DNA of 64,000 bases from Gnetum montanum. Its lineage: Eukaryota > Streptophyta > Gnetopsida > Gnetales > Gnetaceae. The stretch covers positions 116,975-180,974 of the forward strand of contig MNCI01003902.1 of NCBI GenBank assembly GCA_015680685.1, given 5' to 3'. Below, in pieces: positions 22,947 through 34,499 of this stretch (position 1 is the first letter of the stretch; each line of letters opens with the position of its first letter). The position numbers were made by a program, and so were the translations under genes. Below the pieces are notes generated by a model. The model was not told where the DNA came from and ran no database searches. It saw only the letters and a list, made by a program, of their open reading frames with translations.

Positions 22947-22981
22947 TACCCCCACGACTGAATGAAAACTCATCCTCGAGT
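22947..22981 (-). other. Polypurine tract and pre-LTR box of element D
   Basis: Read on the minus strand: CTCGAGGATGAG, then TTTTCATTCAGTCGTGGGGGTA, directly before the LTR start TGATGAATC. Confidence 0.85.
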
Positions 22982-23132
22982 CAAAATGAGAACAAGCCCC
23001 ATTGATTACATAGTGGATTAGTATGGGATTATTGACTGATTAGGAATTTATTCATGCCGCAGTGGAGAATTAAATATAACAAAATTGGGACACAAACACA
23101 AAAAATCATAAAATTACAAAATTTTGTGGAAC

Positions 23133-25901
23133 TCATGTGGTTCTTGGTGGCTGTGGCTCCTCTATGGGATGCTTCCCCTTGTCTTGTACTCCAGGTTTTG
23201 GGATTTGATGGCTTTGAAGTAGTGCCTAGAGCTTTTCCTCTTCAAGTCAAGGATCCTATGCGGTCCATGCTAATGCTCCAATGTTTGATGGAGTCGACAC
23301 CTCCCATGGACATGGTAGTTGCGGGAACATTTGATTTGCTTTAACATACCAGGCTGTAAACAACTGACGTTCCTCTTTGTAGGCTATAGCTTTGTCCCTA
23401 TACTCTTGGAAATTTGTAAGCCATCGAGCCAAGTCCACTGCGACATCTTTCTACCTTTGGTAGCTGGCCTTAACCACCTCCCATTCAGAATTTGCAACTT
23501 CTAGCCTTTGCAACATTTTCTTGTGCTCCACAAATTCTACTTCATATTTTGCATAGGTGGAAACTACCTACTTCTCGAGCTCTATTCTAGGCCATCCTGC
23601 TATCAACATGGCTAGATTGGCATACCGTAGGTTCACCAATTCCATGTACTTTGTGAGGCCTTAAATCTGCAGGTCTAAGCTTTTGAGCTCTGCCTGGTGG
23701 ATGAATGCATATGTATCCAATATGGCTCACCAATCAGTGTCCTGAGCACTAAAAGTGTTGATGTGGGCCTTGGACATATGGATCTCCTTCTCGATGACTT
23801 GCTTGTACATCCCCACCTGCTCTTTGAAGTGCTCCTTTAATTTCTCATGTCTTTTGGCCTCATTTTTCCACGTGTTATTTCAATGGTCGTCTTCTTACAG
23901 AGTGCATGTACCTCCTCCATTGAGAGGATTCGATTCTTGGTTGACCCTAACCAACTATTCTCGTAACTACTGAAAGTTTTCTTTGAGAACATTCTTCTAT
24001 TTCTCCATAGTGGTCAACTGAAGATTGTCAGCAGTGAGCTGTTTATTTTCTTCTTGTAAGGCTTTGAGTGCCTTGGTGTGTGCATAGATTTGCACTTGTT
24101 CCTTGGAGGCATCCCAGTCGACCTTCTCTTTCTCCTCTACCACTCTTTTATTTTTCATCAAAAATTTATTAAGTTGCTCCATTCTAAAAGTGTCCAGTTG
24201 GTCTACGGGAACAAACTGAGATGGGTCCCACTATGCAGCTTGCAAGGTAACGAGCCTCTCTTGGAGTCTTGCCAACTCCGCTTCCGCGTGCTCGACCCTG
24301 ATCTCTACCATGACCAGCTTTCCTTTGGTGGAGATAAGATCTGATTATGCTACCGTAACATCTTGTGGGATGTCAAACAAGGATGTCATTACCTGTCCTT
24401 TCTATATCAATCGATCAAGGACATCCTCATGCTCCGTAGGAGTCATTGAGGAACCAACCAGTGTTTGAGCATCCCGTGCTCCTATGAAGTCGGTCGGTGG
24501 CACAACAGGGATGTTGAAAGATTCTTTGGTTCGTGACCACTTCTACGGCTCTTGCTACATCCTGGTGTTGCATGACCACTGCTATGGCCCCATCACTAGT
24601 CTCCAGTTGCACCTGAAAGGATGCAGCGTTCCCTGAAATCTGTTGTGACCAGTACGTTTCCCCTCCTCCTGTCTAGATGGACACTTCACCCCGTGTGCAA
24701 TCAATAGAAATAGTGGACCGTATAGTGTCATCGATGACACAGAAGAGATTAGCATCATCATGACTTCCCCAACTGATCGTCTCAGTGATGGCCCTAAGGT
24801 GGCTCATCGACGGTCAGTAATCCTGCGACGGTGGTGGCAGTTGGTCTCGCTGGCTTGTGTTGGACCCTGCTTCTTGTTGTTGACTAGGCCTCGTGCTTGG
24901 AAGTTGGCTAGGACCTGCAGTTTAAGTTGCAGTGGCCCCCACCATCTGTTCTTGCTCTTGCTCTGGCTCCAGCATCTCACCAGCACTTTTCCTTGGGGCT
25001 GGTGGCTTCAGCAGTTCAACGAACGAAGCATTTTGGGCTCTTTTGGGGACATCATTGGTGTACCCCAAAATTCCAGCATGCTTGCACAACTTCCTAATGA
25101 GACAAGGGAAGGGCAACACGAACTTCCTTGTCTTGTGTTCTTCAAACCACCTTAAGATCTCCATGAGATATAGATGAGGAAGGTTAGCATTAACCTTTCC
25201 CATCAATATCGCACTTCCTCTTGCTGCATATGCTAAAATTTTGTTTAGTCCTCTTGTGGGAAAGATGTGATAAGTACCAATCTTGAAGTATATCCTTTCT
25301 TCCAATGTCAAGTCTCTATATGTCTTTTCCTCCTTGTTGTACATCCTCTTTAACCAAATCTTATGTGCATCCACATCAGAGCGAGTGGGTAGGTGAGCAA
25401 CTTTTGGCCCTATGTTTGGAAGGTTTAATACTTTCGAAATGGCCTTGGCAGAAAAATCAACAGACACACCACCAATGTCAACTGTGGTGCCTTCTTTCTT
25501 ATTGTGCCAAAATTGGTATGTTTCTCCTAAGTACTAGGCACTTCTTTCAGAGAGGATAGGCCATAATAGAAATCCTTTGAGCTAGTCCCTAATAGGCTTA
25601 GGAGCAAACTTCGTGAAAGGTTTAAAGTTCAATTCCACGATCATTGCTGCCGATGTGGACCTTTCATGAATGACCTGAACCCACTCCGAGGGGAACATGA
25701 GATGTTATCCCTATTCAGGTGCTTCAGTAGCTCCTCCTTCTACCCGTCCCAACTACATCATAACAGGAGGCTTTTGATGGATGCTAAATGATTGTGCCTC
25801 TTGTTCTACATGTACTCGGGAGATGCTTGTCCTCTGCCTCTCCTTGGTCATTTTGACACACCTTGAGAGGGTCCTTCTTGTTGTCTACATTTAGGGGCCA
25901 T
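23133..25901 (-). pseudogene. ORFX of element D (about 920 codons), decayed
   Basis: The ATG at 25901 (MAPKCRQQEGPSQG) directly follows TGATTGCAG and is shared with element E, so it is probably the true start. Landmarks in order: SVDFSAKAISKVLNLPNIG (about 25470-25410), AHKIWLKRMYNKEE, TYHIFPTRGLNKILAYAARG, LPFPCLIRKLCKHAGI (about 25120-25075), a Pro/Glu/Gln linker, then a Lys/Glu/Gln-rich coiled-coil-like region (about 24200-23450) and the C-terminal PCPWEVSTPSNIG, ending PPRTT and a stop at 23133-23135. The N-terminal part recalls PF20167, 'putative plant transposon protein'. No catalytic motif, signal peptide or membrane span is seen, so this is not env-like. At least two frameshifts and several stops inactivate it. 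Function is unknown; a structural or gag-like role is one guess. Confidence 0.65.
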
Positions 25902-26420
25902 CTGCAATCACATGGGGCCAATCATTATTAAGGTTGCTTATAAAGGTTAAGTTATACCTTATTTCTTGCCTTAATGAATTCATTTTCTTATTTCGTGTGA
26001 TTCAGAGTTAAGAAATTCTTATGAAAATGTCTCCTATTGGGTCCTCTTTAATTGGGTGGCTTCAAAATTTAATTTCCCAGTGTAGATGAGAAGATAAGAT
26101 TATTTTTTGCACATGTTTATCATTTTTTATAATCAATTACCCTTGATAGTGTCCTTTGGGTGATGAAAAATTTCAAAAAATTTATGTGCAATTTGGAGTG
26201 TACCCCTCCCCCATAACTAAGTTGATCACTCCAAGTTCAGGTAGGTTCTTTCGGAACAAGAATTGGAGCGCTAGCGAGCAAGTGATGGCTGTGTGAAACA
26301 AGAGGTACGCAAGTCGCAATTTGTGGAAGAAAATTTGAAAAACTCCCCTTGCATGAACAATTGCAAATGATGTTGACATGCGCGAGGGGGGGGGGGGGGG
26401 GGGNGTATAAATGGAGGACT
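25902..26420 (-). promoter_or_regulatory. ORFX leader with splice-acceptor-like end and damaged promoter region (element D)
   Basis: The minus strand reads GTGATTGCAG directly before the ORFX ATG. Upstream, AAGGTATAAC and the stretch CTCCAATTCTTGTTCCGAA match the leader of element E. The promoter area coincides with an 18-G run and an undetermined base at 26404, next to a T/A-rich TATAAATG. The GATATC array found in E is absent here. Confidence 0.45.
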
Positions 26421-27718
26421 TTAGGTCAATGTAGAGGGTCTAGGGTAATATTGATTAGACCTGAAGGCACAAAAAGTATAATGGTGTAGAATTTGGCAAT
26501 GAAATTCATAAGTCTAATGAGGAAAAATGACACATTCAGGTACATAGGAACATTTGAACCGAAAGGATGATAAGGGAAAGGAAAATGCTAGTAATGCCAT
26601 ATTTGGAGGGTATAAGATGATATGGTGGTGTGCAACAAGTACAAATTACAAAAGTTAGACAAGTGGGTCCTCCCCAAAGCAGGTTCCAACCTATAATGCC
26701 TTTGCATAACCACACCTTAAAATGTCTGTAGGCACTAGAAGGGTTAAAGGTAATCCACACCAACTTCACAAAACACACACATGTAGATACCACCTTGATG
26801 AGATATTAATTCAATGCTATACAAGGCACCAGTCACAATTACATGAACAGTGAGATGAGATGAATTGTAGAAGGGATTGTAGAGATCGGGACATGATGAA
26901 ACTGACCTAGGGCATAATGAATCTTGAGTGTAGGGCATGATTAGTGTGTCATTAACCCATTGCTCCAAAATTAGGACCAATTCCATTCCTCTAATCAGTG
27001 ACATCGCATTGTTTCATCCCAATGATAGACAACCATAAGAACATCATGACCGTAAGGCATACAATCACTAGGCATTTCATCTAAGGGAGGAGTGATTTTT
27101 GCTTTGTGGCACATGTTTTTTTCTATGCATAATCTAAAGAAGCTGCCTACCTTTAGGCATGGGTGCATGTCTTTCCAGTGGGACCCCCTAGAATAGCATT
27201 GAGTTTCTTTTTTGAGTGCCTTTTGATTACTCTTACTCCCATTTTCATTAGATCTTCAAGGATCTTAGTACAACCAAGCTGCATGATAACTCCTACAGAT
27301 GTTACCAAGGAGAATCCACAAGTCCCCTTGATGTCACACCCTAGCCATTCTTGCTTAGTCCATCATTCTTTGCTTTGGGCATAATGAACACAAAATTACT
27401 TTAAGTTTTAATGATGTTAAGAATATCATTGTACCCAGAGTAGGACCTCTTATTAATAGAATGATTGGGTGGATGTAATGGGCTCACTATCCAAATAATT
27501 AGTTACTTGAGACTTGCTAGCAGAAAACAACACCTCAACCAATGAGTCACATGAGTGTTTTATTCATAGAAGAGATTACTCATAAAAAGATAAAAAAACA
27601 AATAAAAAGATAAAACAATAATTTAAAGATGAAACAATAAATAAAAAGATGAAAAACTGGAAAATAAAAAATTGTAAAATTAAAGAAAAGGAAAAATATT
27701 TATTAATTCTGCTTGTTA
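26421..27718 (-). mobile_element. Non-coding spacer between gag and ORFX (element D)
   Basis: GGGTCCTCCCCAAAGCAGG (26648) recurs at 47010, 38809 and 63871. The conserved block (GTGTGACATCAAGGGGACTT on the minus strand, near 27330) and GTCCCACTGGAAAGACATG (near 27185) match elements B and F. All frames carry stops, and no pol motif is present. Confidence 0.7.
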
Positions 27719-29755
27719 TTAGAATGGGGAATATCCCCAATAACTAAACGGTTGAGCATGGCTAGAATTAATAAATGGAAGGTTAGGATCTTTGCATGTT
27801 GGAAATATTGGGACCCAGTCATATCTGAACCACGGGGTGTCTTTCAATGTGGTGGTTGCAACGAACCCCAAGTGGAGTTCACACACTTGATTAAAGTTGA
27901 CATAGTGGGGCAAGTTATAAGATGTAGTTAATTGATGAGTGGTTGTCTCACTATGGCACCCATGATAGTAAGATGGTATGCGAGGATCAAGATGTCTCCC
28001 TACATGGCTATATTCATTGGGTCGTATGGTTGTTGGAGTGTTGATTGGTGGCCCAGGGAAAGTAACATGAGGCGTTGGGTTTGTGGAGGAAGATGCACCA
28101 CAGTGTTGGACTTGTGCTGGATTGGGAAATGCAATGGTCTCGAAATTATGCAATCCCTTTCTATGGTCATGTATAAAGAAGGGATATCTTTGATGTTGCA
28201 GAGGGTTCCCACTGTTGTTGACAATAGAAAAATAAGTAACGTTCATGTGTTGATGCTATGGTGCAAACCTTTCAGGTACAATTGGTGGCAATATAGAAGG
28301 AGATGAAAGACAAGAATACTAAAATTGAGGAGAAGTGTAAGGCACATGAAGTGGTAATTTTGTTGAAGAGATCATGGGTTGATAGTACATAGGAGAATGA
28401 TAATAATGTGGCGAGATAGAGAATATTGACCCAGTTTGAGAAACAGGATGCTAAACCTGATAAGCGCTTGGGTTCAGATGATATGAAGGGTGTAACCAGT
28501 TTGGGGGTGGCCTCCCTCACGATTGGGATTGTTGCCACTGTGATCGAACACAGTATTTCTGTATGAACTCTAGATGTAACATTCTTTTCCAATGCTCATA
28601 TAGATGTGACAATATCGAGCATTCGCCCTTGGAGTGAGCGTATAGGAAAATGTCACATTGATACATATGATAAGTAGTTGAGCTCTTATTTTCTTCAACC
28701 CTTCTTCCTGATTGTCTAAAGGTGTTCTGTCTTGGTTCCTAGTTCATCATAGTTCTATCTCTAATAATGTTGGCATATTCTCCACACTTTTCATGCATCC
28801 ATTCCATCATCCTATTAATCTTTGCCTCAACTTCATATAGTGATTGTAGTACTAGCAAAGATGGTTCCACCTCCTTGAGGTGAGTTGATTTCTCCTCTTC
28901 ATTATCATGGATCCTTGTTGATTTAAGGTTTTGGGCCTGTTGAGATTTTTCAACATTCTCCCATCTAGACATTTCTCCTTCTTCTTTTACTACTCGTTTA
29001 ATAAGCTCTTGGATTTGATGGGTTCATAGCTCGCATAGTTGACCTCAGGCATACATCCCTAAAGTCTCCCTTGTTTCATTACGGAGCCCATCTATGATAT
29101 GGTACATTAGCCTTTCCTTGGAGAACCCATGGCTTGGGCAGTTGTTTAACAGTGCATAATATCTTTCTAAGGCCATGTCCAAGGGTTCATGTTGCGCTTG
29201 TTTCCACTCTTGGATTTGTTTTCTCAAGGTTGACACTCTTGCATAGGTTTGATATCTTTCATTGAAGAGCTCTACCATTGTTGGTCAATGTCGAATTGAT
29301 CTTGGTTTTAATGACCTATACCATACTTTTTCTTGGCCAACGAGTGTCATAGGAAAAAGCTTAGGTTTTTGCCATCCATTATCAATATTGTTCCATACAT
29401 AGGCATCATGGAAGGCTTGTAGATGATGTTGCAGATCTAAATCATAGCTTCCTAAAAATTTGGGAAAGTTGTTTAAATCAAGCTTGGGTAGCTGACTTTC
29501 CTTGTGATGCCTGCGGGATATTCGAATAGCCTCTTGTATATGCATTAGGCTCTTAGTGGCCAGCAGGGGTTCATCGTCACTAGGTAGGTTATGGAATTGT
29601 GAATTGGAATGATGTTGTCTGCATTTATGTTCATAAGAGACCCCTACATCAGATTGAGTACTCCAAACTTCATCTTCATCATTATATAATTCATTGGTTC
29701 TCCAATGAATTTCCTTACTAGTTGTTGCATGATCATAGTCTTGTGAGAGAGACAT
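27719..29755 (-). pseudogene. gag: gag of element D, single frame of 678 codons with in-frame stops
   Basis: From MSLSQDYDHATT at 29755 to WGYSPF and a stop at 27719 the frame is kept throughout; several in-frame stops are consistent with single transitions. Regions: an N-terminal part, then capsid core (LPKLDLNNFPKFLGSYD, HHLQAFHDAYVWNNID, YRSLKPRSIR, MVELFNERYQTYARV, YHIIDGLRNETRETLGMYA), a helical segment (VEAKINRMMEWMHEKCGEYA), a decayed knuckle (CDIFLYAHSKGEC, second Cys changed to Phe) and a Pro/Ser/Tyr-rich tail of about 175 residues (PNEYSHVGRHLDP). Element B ends at the same place, so the gag stop is an ancestral feature. No protease, RT or integrase follows. The product would package RNA into particles with help from a related element. 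Confidence 0.85.
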
Positions 29756-29865
29756 GTTTATGAACTTGTGTGTGATTTAATTGAAATTTCTTTCTAAAAG
29801 ATATATCATTAATACTTTGTTACAACGATCTTGTATGATGTAACTAATCTAAATAACTAGCACTA

Positions 29866-29883
29866 TCCTCGGCAATGGTGCCA
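29866..29883 (-). other. Primer-binding site, tRNA-Asp type (element D)
   Basis: On the minus strand TGGCACCATTGCCGAGGA matches the tRNA-Asp site at 15 of 18 positions, one base from the LTR end. Confidence 0.85.
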
Positions 29884-29884
29884 A

Positions 29885-30775
29885 TGATGAGTGGTGAGGT
29901 ACCCCTACACTCAACCATACGAATATGAGCATTTCACGCACGATCTAGTCGAACTCTGCAAATGGGCTAGTTGTGGTATCTAGATAGTTACTCATGATCG
30001 CAATTCGTTGTCTTCCCACCTGGACTAGTATTTGCTATGTCATGTATGGTTTAGTCCAAAGTGAGGTATATGATGCAATCCTACACTAGTGCTACTCCTA
30101 AAGACAATGGAAAATAATCTTGATTAAGCTAGGAGGAAAAGGGAGAGAGAGTTAAGCTAAGAGAAAATGGGAGGAGAGAGTCTAACTAGCCTAAGTGCAA
30201 TAAGCATCCATTCCTTAATCATCTGTACACATCTTAGACCTCGTGTACGACTACTACTGGGATTACCAAGCGCATGGCCTAGGTACGCTACTAGGATACA
30301 AAGTAGTCACACTTAAATGCTCGTGATTAAGTTGTACTCATTCCATGTTTAAGGAGTTTAGGGTAGAGAAATATTAACTACGAAAGTAATAAATAACAAT
30401 AACAATTAAATAATTAAACTAAGTGAATGTTGCAATGATGAAGTAATCTCGATCTTTATTTTCGGTCATGTGCGTGTCCAAGTACGTCACACTCAAATAA
30501 AGGATGCCGTACAATTACAATAATCACACCGCGAGCATGCACTAGGAGAAAGGGTTGAGAAGAATAAAAAATGAAACTAACTCCTATCTACTGATTGAAA
30601 AACTAACTAAAAAACTGACTTCTCCCATGCGCCTACATGTGTATTTATAGGCTTACACAGGGATTACGATATTGTGTATCTGATATCGTTGGCCAGGCTC
30701 TGATATCGCGTACCTGATATCATGGATCCGATATTGGGGGTTCAATATCGGAGCCTAATGAATCACGATTCATCA
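29885..30775 (-). mobile_element. 5' LTR of element D (type beta)
   Basis: 891 bp, bounded by TGATGAGTGG and GATTCATCA. The minus-strand TATAAATA box lies near 30645, with several GATATC/GATATT motifs at 30666-30750 upstream of it. It keeps a second copy of the AACTAACT repeat near 30600 that the 3' LTR lacks. Confidence 0.92.
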
Positions 30776-31129
30776 AAGATGAAAGCTAACGTAGAGATAT
30801 GTGTAACCAAGCTTCCAATGGCTAATGAGAAGGAAGAGAAGTGGGTAAAACACTTAGTACATGTAGTTATAAAGAGTATCATTTTTATCACTATGAACTC
30901 TTGTGAGTTGCAATCTTTTGGCACCCCTAATTTCGACCTAAAAAATAATAAAATGACTTTGACGTTAGTTGCAAATAGTAGCAAGTGGTACCAACTTGCA
31001 ACTGCTCACTACTATTGGCTACAAGTCACACCCAACTACAGCTACCTACACCAAACAACCAAAATCCACACAACTCCAAATAACTTCCAACTACAATCAT
31101 TGACTCCCAACTTTACTTATAAACTTCAT

Positions 31130-31700
31130 GTGACTCTTCCTACTAACAAAGATATAAAAATTTTAGGTTGGAATGCAAGGTGTTCCTAAACCAAGTTGTG
31201 TTATCGAAGAATGACATTTCAAAAGTTTTACATGTTTGATTCCATTTTAACAATTTGTGATGATGCTTTAGTGCTTTTGGTTTCTAATTTTTAGAAACCC
31301 TAAATGTAGGAGAAGCAAGTAGAATAACTTAAGGCATTATCCATGACAATCTCCAACATGGACCATTGGGTTATCATAAAAGATTTTAATCAAAGATTAT
31401 ATGATTAGAAAAAGTTTGGAAGAGAGCATATTTCCTAACCAAGATTGCAAGATATGTTGAACTCGCTTATAAACCTTTGCATGGTGCATCTATAGATTTT
31501 GAGAGGCAATTACATTAACAAAAATATTCATTCTTTGCTAATGAATTTTTCAGCCTATTATTTCATATTGGTAACATTGATTTATGTTTACAAGTGATCT
31601 TTCCACCTCGTTGGCTAGATTAAAATTGTTTACAAAGATATGATTTATGAAATCTTTTTAATGAAGTTTTTTATTATTTTATTGCTTTGGTCTATTATCT
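31130..31700 (+). pseudogene. LINE endonuclease-domain relic
   Basis: ILGWNARC near 31165 resembles the start of L1-type endonucleases (ILSWNxRG). Further on, MDHWVIIKDFNQRLYD (about 31360-31410) matches the WVxxGDFN catalytic motif with Gly replaced. KKFGREHIS and LQDMLNSLINLCMVHL follow at the expected spacing for 'EKxGG...L.DL'. Several stops interrupt it. The reverse transcriptase part is not found downstream, so this is a 5' fragment. The endonuclease nicks host DNA to prime LINE reverse transcription. Confidence 0.5.
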
Positions 31701-32413
31701 CCTTTTGCAAGATTTTATTATATCCTAGCTTATGTAATTCTTTTGTGTACTATCCATGATGTTTACTATTGTTAAAAGTTTTCTAGGCTTTTCCTAGCTT
31801 GCAACTTACACAATAAGTATAGGCATGTAATAAGCTTAGCAAATTGTTATTATATTCATATTGCTGTATTTTAACATAACTTGAACATGATAAATTTAGT
31901 ATTTTGATCACAATCTTACATCAAAATACGAACTTTTACATCAAAAGCAAGTAAGCCTACAATTTCTAAGAGATTTCCTACAATTTCTACGAGATTTGTA
32001 CGTCTTATGATTAGCTTGAAACTTTTACTATGTAATCAACAACATTTTCTTTCTTTAAAATTAAATGTGTAAAGGATCATTTCCATCAAAGTCAGAAACT
32101 AGAGTAATTAGGCACGGCCACAACCAACATGCACTATGAAATTGAATTAAAACCAAATATTTTATTAGGTTGGAGGACAAGGGATTTATTGAATAGTAGA
32201 CCCTTTATGAAATTCAAAAATAGATTAATAAAATAACTTACAATCAATATGACTTCATTTACTCTAAAAACTTTTGTAATTGATTTCTTAGAGACTCGGG
32301 TGAAAGTGAGTTGTCTACCATTATTTGCTTGAGCTAAATCATGGAGTAAAACACGTTGACTTAGGAAACGTATCATTTCTTAGATAGCTTGTTCCAACGT
32401 ATCTAAAAAGAGT
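31701..32413. repeat. Unassigned A+T-rich DNA with a 21-bp duplication
   Basis: CCTACAATTTCTAAGAGATTT at 31956-31976 is repeated with one change at 31977-31997. Nothing else was recognised. Confidence 0.5.
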
Positions 32414-32416
32414 GAC

Positions 32417-32472
32417 TCAAAACCGTGAGTCACTTTTTCACTTGTCAAAACCGTGAGTCACTTTTTCACTTG
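32417..32472 (+). repeat. 28-bp perfect direct repeat, two copies
   Basis: The unit starts TCAAAACCGTGAGTCAC at 32417 and at 32445, and both copies are identical. Confidence 0.9.
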
Positions 32473-32899
32473 CCCCAATGACAAGTTCACTTCCATGAAC
32501 ACATATTATCCTAACTTTCAAAAACAAAATTTCCTTATCTAAATCCATAGCTTACATGTTTTTTGCTGTTAGGCAGTGAAAAGCATGGGTGCCAACACAC
32601 CCAGCCGACTACTTCAAGAACAAAACCAAGTTGTAAGCAATTGTGGATGCCGCATTAGCACAGAGAATAGTATCCCAGTCAATATATTTAACCAGCTGAG
32701 ACATTGTTGATAATGATAGTGCTGCAATTGGATCAGGGAAAACCAACAAGAGCCTCCGACTTCAGCATCATTGATGCGGACCATGATTTCCGCATCAGCA
32801 TCCCCGTGCAAATCTTTAACAGTAATTTTAACCCTCTGACTTCATTCAACATACAGGACTATTTGTCCAATTGTGTAAATATTTTATCCCTGTACAAAT

Positions 32900-33260
32900 A
32901 ATGCACACAATCTGACATAGCAGCTGCGTTATCTCCCCGATCGATTTTAGATTAGATTAAATCCGTTGCACGGACTGACTGTTCATCAGACCCAAAACTC
33001 TTCAAAACCAAAACGACAACAAAGCCCGGAAGATGAACAAAAGGAAACTGATACGATTGATCAACCGAGCAACAAGAAACAAATCCTCACAAAATTTGAC
33101 TCTTATTCCCACTCTGAATATCTTCATCAGTCAGTTACCAGAGGAAGTAATTCACATATAGATAATATTAATAAAAAGGAAATTCAGAATTATAAATCCT
33201 AAAAGTAGGGTCCTCCTAAAAGTAGGGTCCTCTGAACATTTGTTTTCCCATACAAACCAT
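32900..33260. repeat. Diverged duplicate of 35330-35725
   Basis: The two segments share GTTCATCA near 32985/35430, GATGAACAAAAGGAAACTG at 33032/35468, AAATTCAGAATTA at 33180/35634 and GGTCCTC(A/T)GAACA at 33228/35693. Between these they are diverged. The second copy lies upstream (minus strand) of an LRR pseudogene, so this may be the 5' flank of a lost paralogue. Confidence 0.55.
33198..33231 (+). repeat. 17-bp perfect direct repeat, two copies
   Basis: CCTAAAAGTAGGGTCCT occurs at 33198 and at 33215. Confidence 0.85.
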
Positions 33261-33466
33261 TGACTAATTGAATTCTGCTCTTAAAACACTGCATCAGATA
33301 TATTTTTACAAGGATGTTTGAGAGTGTAACAAAAGCATAGACTAAATATTTACCCTGTACCATAGAAAAATTGGCATAGGCACATAGTGAAATTAATAGA
33401 AACAAATGACCCTCGAACATATGTGCATAAAGCTAAAAAGCAAACTTACTAATTTTGACAGCTTTT

Positions 33467-33518
33467 GCAACTGCATTCAAAGAAGGTAGGTTGCGACTGC
33501 ATTCAAAGAAGGTCGGTT
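33467..33518 (+). repeat. 26-bp direct repeat, two copies
   Basis: GC(A/G)ACTGCATTCAAAGAAGG occurs at 33467 and at 33493, with two differences over 26 bp. Confidence 0.85.
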
Positions 33519-33868
33519 ACATAAAATCAAGGGAAGGTATCCTAGGAAAGTACAGAGAAATTGTGCCCTCATATGATAGCCCAAATCCTAATCCAACTGC
33601 CATCAATGATACATGTTCATTAACCCAATCCCATCAATCATTTTGGGACTTTGTCTCTATTTTGTGTATCTTGTGTTCTGTAAATTTTGTTTCATTTTCA
33701 TCTTTGCATAGAATGCTGATAGGAAATCCACACAAACATTCAGTCTCTCCAAATGAACTTTTATCAAAAGTGGAAATTTGTGTGCTTTTAGAAATCCTAC
33801 AACATTGTTGATGCATAAATTTTGGTCGCACCAACACCAAGAAAGAAAACTAAACTATTGCCTAGGGC

Positions 33869-33964
33869 GTCTCCCATATGGGTATGGAAACCCAAGAATA
33901 GTCTCCCAGATAGGTATGGAAACCCAGGAATAGTCTCCCATATAGGTATGGAAACCCAGGAATA
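33869..33964 (+). repeat. 32-bp minisatellite, three copies
   Basis: Units start GTCTCCCATATGGGTATGG at 33869, then at 33901 and 33933, each with one to three changes. There are no spacers, so this is a tandem array and not a CRISPR. Confidence 0.92.
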
Positions 33965-34049
33965 GTCTCAGCCAGAGAGGGCTATGTGGTCTTTTGCAAA
34001 TAATAAACTAAACGAAATCTAGAATTAAAATTAAATAATTGTTTTTGAT

Positions 34050-34340
34050 ACAATAAGTAAAGAAATGAATTTTGCCTAGTCTAGCGGTTCCGCCAGCCTT
34101 GTGTGTTGCTAGGAACACTATCGCTCGTGTCTTCTACTGGACAGGAAGACTACGACCACCACCTGAAGAAGGACAAAGAAGAAGCTGGATCTCGCACCAC
34201 CGAGAGAGATCGCTGAGGAGAAGAAGGGCTCCACCGTCTTATGGCCTGCCACTCTGCTAGTTCATTGCAATAGCTCAAGAGGAAGGAAAGAGGTCCCCGC
34301 AATTGCTGGGAGCCTCTAATGCACGTGCCGTGCAAAGAGA
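34050..34340. other. G+C-richer unassigned stretch
   Basis: This stretch is richer in G+C than its surroundings. Short frames exist on both strands (34072-34260 plus; part of 34470-34150 minus) but neither shows a family motif. It lies downstream, on the minus strand, of the LRR pseudogene and may be related host DNA. Confidence 0.35.
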
Positions 34341-34499
34341 CTAACTTGCTCATGCACCGTTTACGTACCTCAAAACAAAACAAAACAAAAAAATACGTAA
34401 CTATCCTCTTGATTAACCCAAGATCCGATCCCCCTCCTTTTCCCTGGAAATCCACACAAACATTCAACATAATCTATTATGAGAAACATTCAGAACACT

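Larger units (their letters stand above)
22068..30775 (-). mobile_element. Element D: complete LTR-to-LTR element carrying gag and ORFX but no pol (8.7 kb)
   Basis: Both LTRs are full length (879 and 891 bp, about 92% alike by eye, mostly transitions). The PBS and polypurine tract adjoin them. The flanking 5-mers are GAGAT (22063-22067) and AAGAT (30776-30780), a target duplication with one G/A difference. In transcriptional order the interior holds PBS, gag, a non-coding block, a leader, ORFX, the 3' end and the polypurine tract. Protease, reverse transcriptase, RNase H and integrase are all absent. It must therefore have moved using enzymes of an autonomous relative. Confidence 0.88.

Noticed and set aside
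24760-25155. 131-codon plus-strand frame
   Set aside because: It is antisense to the ORFX frame of element D, which has matches in several copies.
23133-25901. ORFX as an envelope-like gene, because of its position 3' of pol
   Set aside because: No signal peptide, membrane span or fusion-type segment is visible. The N-terminal part recalls a plant-transposon domain instead.
27932-28306. 124-codon plus-strand frame
   Set aside because: It is antisense to the conserved gag tail of element D.
30722-31189. 155-codon plus-strand frame
   Set aside because: It starts inside the LTR of element D and crosses the LTR end. Only its last codons (ILGWNARC) agree with the LINE relic downstream, so it is not a gene as such.
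33869-33964. Three 32-bp repeats resembling a CRISPR array
   Set aside because: The units are directly adjacent with no spacers, and the context is plant nuclear DNA. It is a minisatellite.
34072-34260. Arg/Pro-rich plus-strand frame in the G+C-richer stretch
   Set aside because: It is short, lacks motifs and overlaps open frames on the other strand, so there is nothing to distinguish it from chance.
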